A stretch of DNA of 34,169 bases from Pedobacter agri PB92 (lineage in GTDB: Bacteria; Bacteroidota; Bacteroidia; Sphingobacteriales; Sphingobacteriaceae): positions 1 to 34,169 of the forward strand of contig NZ_AJLG01000033.1 in the NCBI RefSeq assembly GCF_000258495.1. Direction: 5' to 3'. How positions within the stretch are numbered: position 1 is the stretch's first letter; every line of letters starts with the position of its first letter. A model generated the notes under the pieces. That model worked only from the letters and a program-made list of their open reading frames with translations, was not told the DNA's origin and did not search any database. This document shows positions 8,064 through 18,000 of the stretch, one piece after another. The translations under genes were made by a program, and so were the position numbers.

Positions 8064-9689
8064 TTGAGCACAACTTTAAATCTCGAAAGTATTTTCGTTG
8101 AAGAAAGCCAAATTCCGGAGGAATTTCGGCTCAAAGAAGAAATCAATCAAAAAGAGTTTCTCTCCAATGGAGAAATGAAAACGTGGACCGGGCCTTTCAA
8201 TGAGGTCTTTTCTCCAGTTTGCGTGAAAACGCCTGAAGGCTATAAACGTAAACGGATTGGTAGTTTTCCGGTATGTACCGAAAAAGAATCAACTGAGGCA
8301 TTAGATGCTGCTGTAGCGGCTTACGACAATGGTCGTGGACAATGGCCAACCATGAGTGTTGCAGATCGCATCACCTGTGTTGAAAATTTTACGCATAAGA
8401 TGCTGGAACAAAAAGAAATTGTTGCCAAGCTAATTATGTGGGAAATCGGTAAGTCTTATGCCGATTCTATTAAAGAGTTCGATCGTACGGTAGAATACAT
8501 CTATGCCACGATTGATGCTTTGAAAGATATTGACAGACAATCTTCACGTTTTGAAATTGAGCAGGGAATTGTAGCACAGGTTCGTCGTTCACCACTAGGG
8601 GTAGTACTTTGTATGGGTCCGTTTAATTATCCTTTAAATGAAACTTTTACAACGTTGATTCCTGCTCTGATTATGGGCAACACGCTTTTATTCAAACCAC
8701 CGAAACATGGTACATTATTACATTACCCGTTATTGGAGGCTTTCCGTTCGAGCTTTCCAAAAGGTGTTGTAAATACGATTTACGGTCGTGGAAATACGAT
8801 TGTTCCCGGCCTGATGAAATCTGGAAAAATTAATGTATTGACATTAATTGGCTCAAGCAAAGTAGCAAACGAGTTAAAAAAATTGCATCCAAAAGTAAAC
8901 CGCTTAAGGGCAATTTTAGGTTTAGATGCTAAAAATGCGGCGATCATCACCAAAGATGCTGATTTGGATTTGGCTGTTTCAGAAACCGTTTTAGGCTCGC
9001 TTTCTTTTAATGGTCAGCGTTGTACCGCTCTTAAAATTGTTTATGTACACCGCAGTTTGGCGCAAGAGTTTTTGAAACGCTTATCTGCTGAAGTAGAAAA
9101 GCTGAAATTCGGTATGCCATGGGAAAAAGGTGTAAACTTAACGCCGCTACCAGAATTGAACAAACCTGAATATTTGAAAGATTGTATCGACGATGCCATT
9201 TCACATGGCGCAAAAGTAGTGAACAAAAATGGTGGGCAAACTTTCGAAACTTTCGTTTATCCGGCTATTGTTTACCCTGTAAACAGCAACATGAAATTAT
9301 ATCGTGAAGAGCAGTTTGGTCCGATTGTTCCGGTGGTTCCTTTTGATGATTTGGAAGAACCTATTGAATACTTGATTGGCTCACCTCATGGACAACAAGT
9401 GAGTATTTTTAGCAGCAACGCCAATGTTATTTCATCTTTAATTGACCCTTTGGTGAATCAGGTAAGTCGTGTGAACATCAATTGCCAGTGTCAACGCGGT
9501 CCGGACGTATTTCCTTTTACTGGCCGTAAAGATAGTGCGGAAGGAACACTTTCTGTTGTGGATGCTTTACGCTCATTCTCCATCCGTTCATTAGTGGCCA
9601 CTAAATTTACAGATGACAATAAAAAGTTACTGAATGAAATCGTGAATGGAAATGATTCGAATTTCTTAAGTACAAAATATATTTTCTAG
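8064..9689 (+). CDS. gapN: NADP-dependent non-phosphorylating glyceraldehyde-3-phosphate dehydrogenase (GapN-like ALDH)
   Basis: This 541-aa protein belongs to the aldehyde dehydrogenase superfamily. Visible motifs are GVVLCMGPFNYPLNE (cofactor binding, oxyanion Asn), LLFKPPKHG, FNGQRCTALK with the nucleophilic Cys at residue 320, and EEQFGPIVPV. The likely start is TTG at 8064; no in-frame ATG precedes residue 38, and the resulting N terminus (MSTTLNLESIF) looks natural. The usual ALDH general-base motif LELGGK is replaced by LGLDAKN (residues 285-291), with Gly286 at the Glu position. It would turn glyceraldehyde-3-phosphate from eda directly into 3-phosphoglycerate and NADPH. It is 106 bp downstream of the transporter, so it may share the transcript or have its own promoter. 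A different phosphorylated or uronate-derived aldehyde substrate cannot be excluded. Confidence 0.82.
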   Translation: MSTTLNLESIFVEESQIPEEFRLKEEINQKEFLSNGEMKTWTGPFNEVFSPVCVKTPEGYKRKRIGSFPVCTEKESTEALDAAVAAYDNGRGQWPTMSVADRITCVENFTHKMLEQKEIVAKLIMWEIGKSYADSIKEFDRTVEYIYATIDALKDIDRQSSRFEIEQGIVAQVRRSPLGVVLCMGPFNYPLNETFTTLIPALIMGNTLLFKPPKHGTLLHYPLLEAFRSSFPKGVVNTIYGRGNTIVPGLMKSGKINVLTLIGSSKVANELKKLHPKVNRLRAILGLDAKNAAIITKDADLDLAVSETVLGSLSFNGQRCTALKIVYVHRSLAQEFLKRLSAEVEKLKFGMPWEKGVNLTPLPELNKPEYLKDCIDDAISHGAKVVNKNGGQTFETFVYPAIVYPVNSNMKLYREEQFGPIVPVVPFDDLEEPIEYLIGSPHGQQVSIFSSNANVISSLIDPLVNQVSRVNINCQCQRGPDVFPFTGRKDSAEGTLSVVDALRSFSIRSLVATKFTDDNKKLLNEIVNGNDSNFLSTKYIF

Positions 9690-9709
9690 AAAAAGTATCA
9701 ATAAATAAT

Positions 9710-9751
9710 GCCGCAGATTTGCAGATTAAACCTGCGAATTTGCGGCTTTTT
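9710..9751 (+). terminator. Rho-independent terminator after gapN
   Basis: A 15-nt stem, GCCGCAGATTTGCAG against CTGCGAATTTGCGGC (one mismatch and one wobble), with a 7-nt loop is followed directly by TTTTT. It lies 20 bp beyond the gapN stop and closes the uronate locus before the convergent esterase gene. Confidence 0.82.
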
Positions 9752-9819
9752 CTATAAATTGTGTTCGTCGAAACTCGGCTCAAGCTGCTCATCGAACTCG
9801 TACGCAAAGACGGCAACCT

Positions 9820-10557
9820 TTATTTCAAATGTTTCGCTAAACCTAATTTACTTTCTCTCATCCCCTGCACTGCAAGGCCGGCAATTTCTCTGGCGCCATC
9901 CGGGCTTAAATGCGTATCATCTTTCTTCCCTTTAGGATAATTTACGTGACCGGAATCAACATGAAGGAATAATTTAACGGAACCTTGATCGCCTAAGCGA
10001 TTGAGCAGACTTTCAGTTTTCAACAGCATATCAATTAACGGGACTTTTAAAGAATCAGCAACTTTGCGTGTTACTGCCGGATAACCGCCATGAGAATCAA
10101 CTAATATCCCGTTTTTGAAACTTCTTCTCGAGATAGGCGTAAGCAAAACTGGTATGGCCTTCTTACTTCGGGTTTCGTTTACATAGTTAACAAGGTTGAT
10201 TTTAAAATCGTCCAGCGTAACACCCACAGTTGGTTTATCAACCTTTTCGTCGTTGTGGCCAAACTCTATAAAAACATAATCACCAGCTTTTAGCTGATCA
10301 AGTATGGGCTGCCAACGATTTTCATTCCGGAAAGATTTTGTACTTCTGCCATTTAAAGCCCGGTTATCTACTTTTACATCATCCTTAAAAAAAGCTTGAA
10401 GCGCCATTCCCCAACCTGTTTCCGGGTAGGCTTTTTCAGATTTATTGGCCGCAGTTGAATCTCCTATGATGTAAAGTGTAGTCTGTTTTCGCGATAGAGT
10501 AAATGCGCTAAACATCACTGCACCAAACAATAAAACGAGGCAAAGTTTAAATTTCAT
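9820..10557 (-). CDS. Secreted rhamnogalacturonan acetylesterase (SGNH/GDSL hydrolase, CE12-like)
   Basis: The 245 aa start with a signal peptide (MKFKLCLVLLFGAVMFSAF). SGNH blocks follow in order: IIGDSTAANKS with the nucleophilic Ser, RALNGRSTKSF with the Gly/Asn oxyanion residues, VFIEFGHND, and DDTHLSPDGA with the catalytic Asp-x-x-His pair. The GDSTAA...GWG arrangement is that of the rhamnogalacturonan acetylesterase family, which removes acetyl groups from galacturonate residues of the rhamnogalacturonan I backbone in the periplasm or outside the cell. One base separates its ATG from the stop of the pectinesterase, so it is the last gene of the pectin operon. Confidence 0.9.
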   Translation of the reverse strand: MKFKLCLVLLFGAVMFSAFTLSRKQTTLYIIGDSTAANKSEKAYPETGWGMALQAFFKDDVKVDNRALNGRSTKSFRNENRWQPILDQLKAGDYVFIEFGHNDEKVDKPTVGVTLDDFKINLVNYVNETRSKKAIPVLLTPISRRSFKNGILVDSHGGYPAVTRKVADSLKVPLIDMLLKTESLLNRLGDQGSVKLFLHVDSGHVNYPKGKKDDTHLSPDGAREIAGLAVQGMRESKLGLAKHLK

Positions 10558-10558
10558 A

Positions 10559-11581
10559 TTAGTTGTTTTTTAATGGAGTCCATTGATCGGTGCCTCCAAG
10601 TATATTTTTCAGTGTATAGGTTTTCGCTTCTTTTTCCGATAACTGTTTCGTCCACGATAGCCGGTTTTTTGGAGAAGCACCAGGCCCGGAGCTCTTAAAT
10701 TCAGCGTAAAAAGTAGTTTGTTCTTTGTCAGGAAACATTTTGTCGCCTTTCCATGGATTCCATCCTTCGGGAACAATATGCTTTCCTAAGTCGCAGTTTA
10801 TAAAAACGGTTTTGGCATAAGGCCGCCAGGGTCGGCCGAGATAGGCCTTTTTTACAGCGCTGTCTGCAACAATTTTACAGCTTAAAAAAACAAAGCCATA
10901 TGGCTGATTTTTCGAGGTCGAAGCCGCCGTGAGGTAAGAATCACTCAGGTTTTTAACGGTGCAGTTTTGGAATACTGCTGTAGCCTTCCCGAAGATAAAA
11001 TCCGTTGTCCCTTCAATAAAACAATCCTGGTAAAACTGTCGGCTGTTTGCCGTGGCAGCATAAAGTGTATCCTGATTTCCGAGGATGTTGCAATGCTTTG
11101 CTACAAAACGATCGCCCTCTACATGTAACGCCACTGCCTGCCCAACCCGTCCTGCTGAGTTTACAATGCTTAAATTTTCGAGCGTAACATCATTGCCCTG
11201 AATTAATACCGTATATGAAGTGTAGGTAGACATTTTTGCCAGGCCAAACGCATCTAATCCGTTAGCAACAACCTTTCCCGAATAATCATTATTGGTAATG
11301 ATGGTTTGATCTTTACTCTCCCCAATCAGTTTTATTTTTGTCTTCCAGGAAGGGATAATAATCTTCTCCCGATAAATTCCATTTTTGATATTAATGGTAA
11401 CTTCTTTCTCACCTAAATCTCTGATCGAGTTTATGGCCTCCTGAATGGTTTTGTAATTTCTATTTCCTTGCTGTGATACCGTAATTTCTGAAGGGTATTT
11501 GGGATCCTGAGCGTTAACCTTACTAAATAATAATAGCAATAAAGTCAAAGCTGCATATTTAACTGAGTGGGATAGCATCAT
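10559..11581 (-). CDS. Secreted pectin methylesterase (pectinesterase, CE8)
   Basis: The 340 aa begin with a signal peptide ending near KVNAQ. The right-handed beta-helix fold of carbohydrate esterase family 8 is recognisable from the three classical motifs: LGNQDTLYA, GTTDFIFGKATAVFQNC with a catalytic Asp, and AYLGRPWRPYAKTVFINC with the substrate-binding Arg and Trp. It hydrolyses methyl esters of homogalacturonan, exposing free galacturonate for lyases or hydrolases. A terminator lies between it and the upstream gene on this strand, which would make its expression partial relative to susCD unless a local promoter exists in the 79-bp gap. Confidence 0.95.
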   Translation of the reverse strand: MMLSHSVKYAALTLLLLLFSKVNAQDPKYPSEITVSQQGNRNYKTIQEAINSIRDLGEKEVTINIKNGIYREKIIIPSWKTKIKLIGESKDQTIITNNDYSGKVVANGLDAFGLAKMSTYTSYTVLIQGNDVTLENLSIVNSAGRVGQAVALHVEGDRFVAKHCNILGNQDTLYAATANSRQFYQDCFIEGTTDFIFGKATAVFQNCTVKNLSDSYLTAASTSKNQPYGFVFLSCKIVADSAVKKAYLGRPWRPYAKTVFINCDLGKHIVPEGWNPWKGDKMFPDKEQTTFYAEFKSSGPGASPKNRLSWTKQLSEKEAKTYTLKNILGGTDQWTPLKNN

Positions 11582-11614
11582 GTTATAAATGTAAAACCTA
11601 CAACTTATATTTCA

Positions 11615-11641
11615 ATAAAAAAGGGCAGATAAAATCTGCCC
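11615..11641 (-). terminator. Intrinsic terminator between the beta-helix lipoprotein and pectinesterase genes
   Basis: Read on the minus strand, GGGCAGATTTTATCTGCCC forms a perfect 8-bp stem with a 3-nt loop followed by TTTTTT. It lies about 20 bp after the stop of the 11661-13238 gene. Inside an apparent operon such a site would act as a partial terminator that lowers expression of the two esterases. Confidence 0.8.
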
Positions 11642-11660
11642 TGTAGAATATATAACGGGA

Positions 11661-13238
11661 CTAATTTCTCCAACGGGGATCGCCGACTCCATTTGTTCTC
11701 AAATCTGACTGGCTAATGGTAAAATTACCCGCAGCTACATTTGTAAAACCAGGATTCAAAGTTGTGAAAGTACCTGTATCATACTTCGCACCAGCTGTTG
11801 CACTTCCGGAAATATATGTTGCCGAATTAAAATAGTTATTGCCTGTAAAGTTTGCCGGTACAATGATCGTTGAGGCTTGGTTAGTCAAGATTCCACCAGA
11901 ATTGGCTACAATATTTTTCGAAAAATAAATTTCATGCTTAGCTAAACGCACATAAAATAGTCTGTTGGCCGCACCATTGGTTATACCGTTTAGTGTATTG
12001 GTGGCTACCGTAATGACTGATGTGAATGCCGGGAAGTTGGTAGAGCCTGTCGGATCCATCCGGAAAAAATCTCTAGCTATAACAGAGTTGTAAACCGTGT
12101 TATTGGAGAAGTTTAGCGTTTTCGCTAATCCTGCCCTGAAATCAATAAAATCGCCACCGTTACATTCAATATTGCTGATCAGGTTGCCTTTGATGGAAAC
12201 CGATTCAATTAATGCTTTTACATTGACGTATATAAAACCTTTGGTGTAGTTTCTGATGTTACAATTTTCTATGGCCAGATTTCCGTAAGCAGCATCCAGG
12301 GCATCGTCATAAATAATTGTTTGGTTACCGTTCAAAGCGCCTGTACCATCAATATCTAAATCTTTTAATGATAAGCCGGCATTCGATTTCATTCTGAAAA
12401 CCATCCCTTTTACAATGGGCTTATCTGTTGGCCTCGCACCTTTAATCGAAATAGATTTGGAAACCAACACATCAGCATTTACAGTGTAAGTACCCGGGAA
12501 AAGTGCAAAAACATCACCAGCGTTTGCATTAGCTATTAATGTTATCAGATTATCTGCTGGGGTGACCGCAATGGCACCTCCCAGATCAAGTAAGGTTGTA
12601 AAGGTAATGGATCCCCTAACTTTTGTCCCATTCAGTAATTTAGCCGTGTAGGAAGTTTCTCCTGTTAAACCTGTAATTACCGCCTCACCTGCTGCTACTT
12701 CGGCAGCGGTAACGTTGCGTGTAATATTACCAGGCATTAGCGTAATGGTAGTTGCCGCTTGCCCGGCGGGCCAGTTAAGCACCGCTGAAGTTGCTGTTAA
12801 TTTTGCCATATTTACCGCCTGAAAAATTTGTTCGGCATCAGTTTTTGCCGTTGCGGTAACATATTTTGAGTCTGTAACACCTTCCCCTATTGCTTTAACC
12901 CGAATCGCATATTGCGTATCTCCCGCAAGGCCAGTAACGGTATAAGGAACCTGTAAGAAGGTAATGTCACTAACGGTTTTTACTGGAGTACCTGAAAAAT
13001 CAGGCGTTTCAAAAACCTCGATCGTATAGGTCTTGGCATTGTTTACCGCTTTCCATGTTAATCGGATTCCTGTTTTATCGACAACAGTAGCGGTAAAGCC
13101 TGTTGGCGAGAACGCCCTGTCAACCTGCAGCTTTGTAATTTCTTCAGTAATGTTATCCTTACAGCCAGAAAAACCGACTACAGTTAGCAGACAGAAAAAT
13201 AGGGTATATAGATTATTTCTATTCATAGCGCAATTCAT
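11661..13238 (-). CDS. Surface lipoprotein with Fn3 repeats and beta-helix (DUF4957/DUF5123-like) domains
   Basis: The 525-aa protein has a lipoprotein signal peptide whose lipobox ends at GFSGC. Two fibronectin type III-like modules follow (about residues 40-130 and 140-215), then a right-handed beta-helix region (about 220-525) resembling the DUF4957 and DUF5123 families. Imperfect rungs are visible (GLSLKDLDIDGTG, NLAIENCNIRNYTKGFI, TLNFSNNTVYNS). The family occurs in pectin utilisation loci and looks like a catalytically uncertain pectate-lyase relative. The position after susD suggests a SusE/F-type surface glycan-binding protein, though weak lyase activity is possible. Its ATG overlaps the susD stop (TAATG); a second ATG at 13226 would give a slightly shorter signal peptide that may be the real start. 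Confidence 0.8.
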   Translation of the reverse strand: MNCAMNRNNLYTLFFCLLTVVGFSGCKDNITEEITKLQVDRAFSPTGFTATVVDKTGIRLTWKAVNNAKTYTIEVFETPDFSGTPVKTVSDITFLQVPYTVTGLAGDTQYAIRVKAIGEGVTDSKYVTATAKTDAEQIFQAVNMAKLTATSAVLNWPAGQAATTITLMPGNITRNVTAAEVAAGEAVITGLTGETSYTAKLLNGTKVRGSITFTTLLDLGGAIAVTPADNLITLIANANAGDVFALFPGTYTVNADVLVSKSISIKGARPTDKPIVKGMVFRMKSNAGLSLKDLDIDGTGALNGNQTIIYDDALDAAYGNLAIENCNIRNYTKGFIYVNVKALIESVSIKGNLISNIECNGGDFIDFRAGLAKTLNFSNNTVYNSVIARDFFRMDPTGSTNFPAFTSVITVATNTLNGITNGAANRLFYVRLAKHEIYFSKNIVANSGGILTNQASTIIVPANFTGNNYFNSATYISGSATAGAKYDTGTFTTLNPGFTNVAAGNFTISQSDLRTNGVGDPRWRN

Positions 13239-15034
13239 TATAGATTCAGGTTTTTATTATTTAACAGTCCATTTGATGAGTCGAGGAACACCTGCCAAAT
13301 CGGCCAAACTTGTTGTGCATTCGGATCTTTAACCGCTAAAGCATCCCAATAGGTTGAGGCATCACCTGAAGCAGCCAGCGACCAGGTTTTGTTTGAAGTA
13401 TAACCTAATGCCGCTCCCTGTGCATCGGTATCGCCATAATTCAAGCCATAAATTTCAACGGTTTCTCCATTGGCAGCCGTTTTGTAATAAATTTTTAAAG
13501 GTAATGCAGCATACTTGCCTTGCCTGTTTTCCAATTGCTGTAACTTTATTTTAGCCTCCGCAATTTTAGTATTTAATAAATTCCAGCGGATCAAATCACC
13601 CTTTCTTAACATTTCACCAGTAAATTCCAGGGCTCTTTCATTTACAATAGCATTAAAAAAAGCCTGCTTAGATGCCGTTGCAGCAGCCATGAATGTGGTT
13701 ACCTTGGCGGCATTGCCCGGGAAAGCACGATCGCGGATCATTTTCAAATAAGGTGCCGCTGCCGCTGGACCATCCAATTCATTAATGGCTTCAGCAGCCA
13801 TTAAAACTACATCAGCATAACGCATATACATCCAGTTCAAACCATCATCATTTGTAGAGGTTACCCTTCTTTTCATCCACTCATAACGGTATTTACCGAA
13901 ATATAAACGTCCTAAACTCGAAGGTACCTGATAGCCGCCAGTATCGCCGGTCCCACCATCCCATTCATACGGAACAACGGTAACATCTCTCCTCACATCG
14001 CCAGTTTCGTACTCGTAAAGCATAATCGGGTTTGGTCCGTTGGTACCACCTTTATTTTGCCCGGTATATTTATCGGTTTTTAAATGTTTAACACCTAAAT
14101 CAAAAATTACCCGACCTCTTCCCTCGCTAAAAGGAATTTCCCAGATAGACTCCAGGCCTGCAGCACCTGCTTCTTCATTTAATTTTCTGAACACTTCCTC
14201 GAAACCCAGCAAGCGCAGTTTGCCACTGTTAATGATATCGACACATTCTTTTTTGGCAATGGCGTACATTTTATCTTTTGATAATTCCGCATCCGAGCTT
14301 AGGCGAACTGTTCCATCTAAGCGCTGAGCATAACCACCAGCGGCCAATGCCAAACGAGCTCTTAATCCTTTTGCGAAAGCCTTACTTACCCGCTCTACTT
14401 TGGCTGTTGTGGCGTTATCATTCGGCCACGGCAGGTAGCCTGCAGCCTCATCCAAATCCTTTAAAAGCTGTTTGTAAATTATATCTCTGTCGTTTCTGGC
14501 TAAATAAGTTGTTGCCGTTGTAATCGGCTCGAAACGGGCAGGTACATCGCCCCAACCTTTAATTAAGTCGTTGTACAAAACAGCACGAAGGGTTAAAATT
14601 TCACCTAAAATTTGTGCCATTTGCGGACTGCTTTCGATTTTGCCGTAGGTTCTAATCCCTCTGATGGCCAGATTTGCCCGCTCAATGCCTTCATAAAATT
14701 TTGCCCATGCATTATTATCGGTATTCATTTGCCCGTTGTTCACATTGGCATTGTAATTTGATAACCTCGATTTATCATCTGATGTGGCTTTTAATGCATT
14801 GTTTACTTCAGTATCATTGTTTATCCCATAAAAAACAAGGAAACGACCACGATAAGAATTGGTTTCGCCAAAAGACTGAATAATTCCGGCAACGGCCCCT
14901 TCTGCCAAACCAGGAGTGGCAAAAATAACCGATTCATCTAACGACGATTTTGTTGGCGCATCCAATGCTTTTTTGCAGCTGTTTAAAGTTGTAATCCCTG
15001 CAACCATGAACAGGATGTATATAATCTTTTTCAT
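13238..15034 (-). CDS. susD: RagB/SusD-family outer-membrane glycan-binding lipoprotein
   Basis: The 598 aa begin with a lipoprotein signal peptide (MKKIIYILFMVAGITTLNSC). Typical SusD features follow: an N-terminal TPR-like helical part (LEGAVAGIIQSF-like helices, AEILTLRAVLYNDLIKGWGDVPARFEP), the AKGLRARLALAAGGYA helix, and a C-terminal NERALEFTGEMLRKGDLIRWN segment. It caps the SusC pore on the cell surface and captures oligosaccharides, here presumably pectin fragments. It lies 11 bp downstream of susC in the same direction and overlaps the next gene by 1 bp, which marks a tightly organised susCD operon. Confidence 0.95.
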   Translation of the reverse strand: MKKIIYILFMVAGITTLNSCKKALDAPTKSSLDESVIFATPGLAEGAVAGIIQSFGETNSYRGRFLVFYGINNDTEVNNALKATSDDKSRLSNYNANVNNGQMNTDNNAWAKFYEGIERANLAIRGIRTYGKIESSPQMAQILGEILTLRAVLYNDLIKGWGDVPARFEPITTATTYLARNDRDIIYKQLLKDLDEAAGYLPWPNDNATTAKVERVSKAFAKGLRARLALAAGGYAQRLDGTVRLSSDAELSKDKMYAIAKKECVDIINSGKLRLLGFEEVFRKLNEEAGAAGLESIWEIPFSEGRGRVIFDLGVKHLKTDKYTGQNKGGTNGPNPIMLYEYETGDVRRDVTVVPYEWDGGTGDTGGYQVPSSLGRLYFGKYRYEWMKRRVTSTNDDGLNWMYMRYADVVLMAAEAINELDGPAAAAPYLKMIRDRAFPGNAAKVTTFMAAATASKQAFFNAIVNERALEFTGEMLRKGDLIRWNLLNTKIAEAKIKLQQLENRQGKYAALPLKIYYKTAANGETVEIYGLNYGDTDAQGAALGYTSNKTWSLAASGDASTYWDALAVKDPNAQQVWPIWQVFLDSSNGLLNNKNLNL

Positions 15035-15045
15035 CTTCTTAATAA

Positions 15046-18000
15046 TTAGAAATTAACATTCAATCCAAATACGAACGATTTGCTTTTCGGATAGGCAGAG
15101 TAATCTACGCCCGGTGTTAAATTAGTTCTGCGTCTGGTAGAAACCTCCGGATCAAATCCTGTATAATTGGTTAATAACCATAAATTGTAGGCGGAAGCAT
15201 AAACCCTTAGTTTTTTCATTTTCAGCTTTTCCGAGATTTTTAAAGGTAGGGTGTAACCTAATGTTAAGGTTGATAAGCGTAAAAACGAGCCATCTTCAAC
15301 TGCCCAATCGCTAAGCACAAAGGTTTTCATATATGGCGACCATAATGTGGTATTTGCATTCATCGCGGTCAACTCTGCCGGATCGTTGCTAATCGTTCCA
15401 TCTGGACGAAGGTTATTCCAGCGGCTGCCGCTTGCCATGGTAGAAATCATATTTCGCGAACTGTATTTGCTGGTTGAGGTATATTCGATTTTATTGGCAT
15501 TGTAGATATCGTTTCCATAACTCCAGTTGAAATAGGCTCCAATATCAAAACCATAGATGCGGGAGTTAACCGAAAAACCACCGGTATTTAACGGATTTGC
15601 ATTTCCGATTACTGTACGATCTGATAAATCAATTTTACCATCACCCGAAAGATCTTCTATTTTCATCGATCCCGGACGAAGTGCGCCGATAAATGAAGTG
15701 GCATCAACAACGCCTGGTTTTAATGTCCAGGTGCCTGTTGTGGCATTATATCCTGAAAAATCAGAAACTTCATATCTTCCTGCATTGCGGTAACCATAAA
15801 TTCTGCCTACTGAAGCGCCTTCTTCTACTAAATAATCTACACCAATTTCAGTAGATGCCCAGCCAGACTGGCCGTTGATATTTTTGATTGAACCAAGGGA
15901 TACAACTTTATTCCTGTTAAAGTTAATGTTGGCGCTGAAACTTAAATCGAAATTGGTTTTTCTAATGGCATTCCAGTTTAGGGAGAATTCCAGTCCTTTG
16001 TTTTGGGTTTCTCCAATGTTGCGGTATTGGAAATCATAGCCCGTTCCCGCCACAGGGAATTGTAGCAATAAATCTTTAGTTCTGTTCAGGTAAGCATCAA
16101 CAGTACCCGTTACTTTTGAGTTGAATAACGAAAAATCTAATCCAACATTTTTAGTTACTGTGGTTTCCCATTTCAAATCGGGGTTAGCCATTGTTTTTGA
16201 AGCTGCCCAATAGTTGTTAAAACCATTAACCCAGGTGGTAACCGAGTTTTGGAAAGTTTGGTTCATTTGTCCCGGAGGAATATTGTTGTTCCCTGCTGTA
16301 CCATAACTTGCCCGCAATTTTAAATCAGTTAACCATGATTTTGTTCCTTTCATGAAGTCTTCCTGAGAAATTCTCCAGGCACCGGAAACAGACGGAAAGT
16401 AACCCCACTGATTTTCAGGAGAAAATTTCGATGAGCCATCTGCCCTGAAGGTAGCGCTCAACAAATATTTCCCCATAAAGTCGTAATTCGCTCTTCCAAA
16501 AAATGAAAGTAGTTTGTCATCGGGAGAAAAGTTGTTATCAATAGCGTTGGCTTTTCCTTGCGTAGTTAAAACCCTGGCATCCTGAAAGCCAAATGATTTA
16601 GGAAAACCATGAACCACATTGGTTAAAATTCCCAGTTCTGTTTTGATAAATTCCTGCCCTAATAGCACATTTAAATTATGATCTTTACCTAAAACCTTAC
16701 TGAAATTGTAATTAAGGGTGTTTGTATTTCTGATGCTGTTTCTATTTGTATTGGTTAAAATCAAAGCAGGAAGATTTTGATTTTCAGCAGAAGGGACATT
16801 TCTAACATAATAGGTTGTTGTGCCATAAAAACGATCCATGTCATTTCTAAAGCCATCATAGCCAACTTCTGACCGCAATCTTAAATTCTCAATAATATCG
16901 TAACTGATTGCGCCATTGATATTGTATGTTTTGCGGTGAACATATTGATCATTATCTGAAATGGAGATCAATGGGTTGTAAAGGTTAAACTCATCATCAG
17001 TTTCTGTTGTAGTGGTTAAACCCGGCACCGGAAAAGATGGATATAACATCGCATTTTTTAAGCGTGAATCGGCTGAAGAAACTTCATTCTGTTCGTTAGC
17101 ACCACCACCTTTAGTCTTGGTATCTGCATACCTCAAACCAAAATCGAGCGTAAGTCCTTTATACAATTTATGGTTGAGCTTAAAATTGATATTTTGTCTT
17201 TCAAACTCTGAAAGCTGCATTATTGCTTTATCTTTCACGAAGCTATGGCTCAGGCTGTATTTAGTTTTATCGCCACCGCCGCTGATGTTTAAATTTTGGT
17301 TAAAAGTAGTTCCTGTACGACCGAAAATAATCTCCTGCCAATCGTTCGCAGGCACATTTCCATACAAATCAATGTCTTGAAAATTGCCAAAATACTGCGT
17401 GTAATCATTTGGGGTTTTATCTAAAAGTGCCCGTTCATATTGCCAGGTTACGTAATCCAAAGGAGATAATACATCAAGCTTATTTGCCAGTTGCTTAATA
17501 CCGGTGAATACATTATAGCTTACTGATGTTTTGCCATCTTTGCTGTTTTTGGTAGTGACTAAAATCACACCGTTTGCACCTCTTGAACCATAAATAGCAG
17601 TAGAAGAAGCGTCTTTTAATACATCGATAGTTTCAATATCCTGCGGAGCAATATCGGCTATAGATGCCACAGGGAAGCCATCAACGATATATAATGGTGA
17701 GTTATCGCCAGTGATGGAACCGCCTCCACGAACGCGAACCACTAAATCTGCATCTGGAGATCCTTCAGTAGAGGCAATGTTGATACCAGCCACACGACCT
17801 TGAATGGCTTCCAATGCTGATGATACTGGCGCTGCTGCTATCACATCGGCGCCAACTAATGATACCGCACCGGTTAAATCCTTTTTACGCACTACACCAT
17901 AACCAATATTTACGGTAACCTCTTGCAAGGTATTGGCATCCTCCTCTAGCGAAACATCGAGTTTGGTTTGCCCCGTAAGGGTGATGGTTCTGGTTTTGTA

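Noticed and set aside
15557..17380. Plus-strand open frames inside susC
   Set aside because: They are shadows of a long conserved minus-strand gene and have no recognisable protein features.
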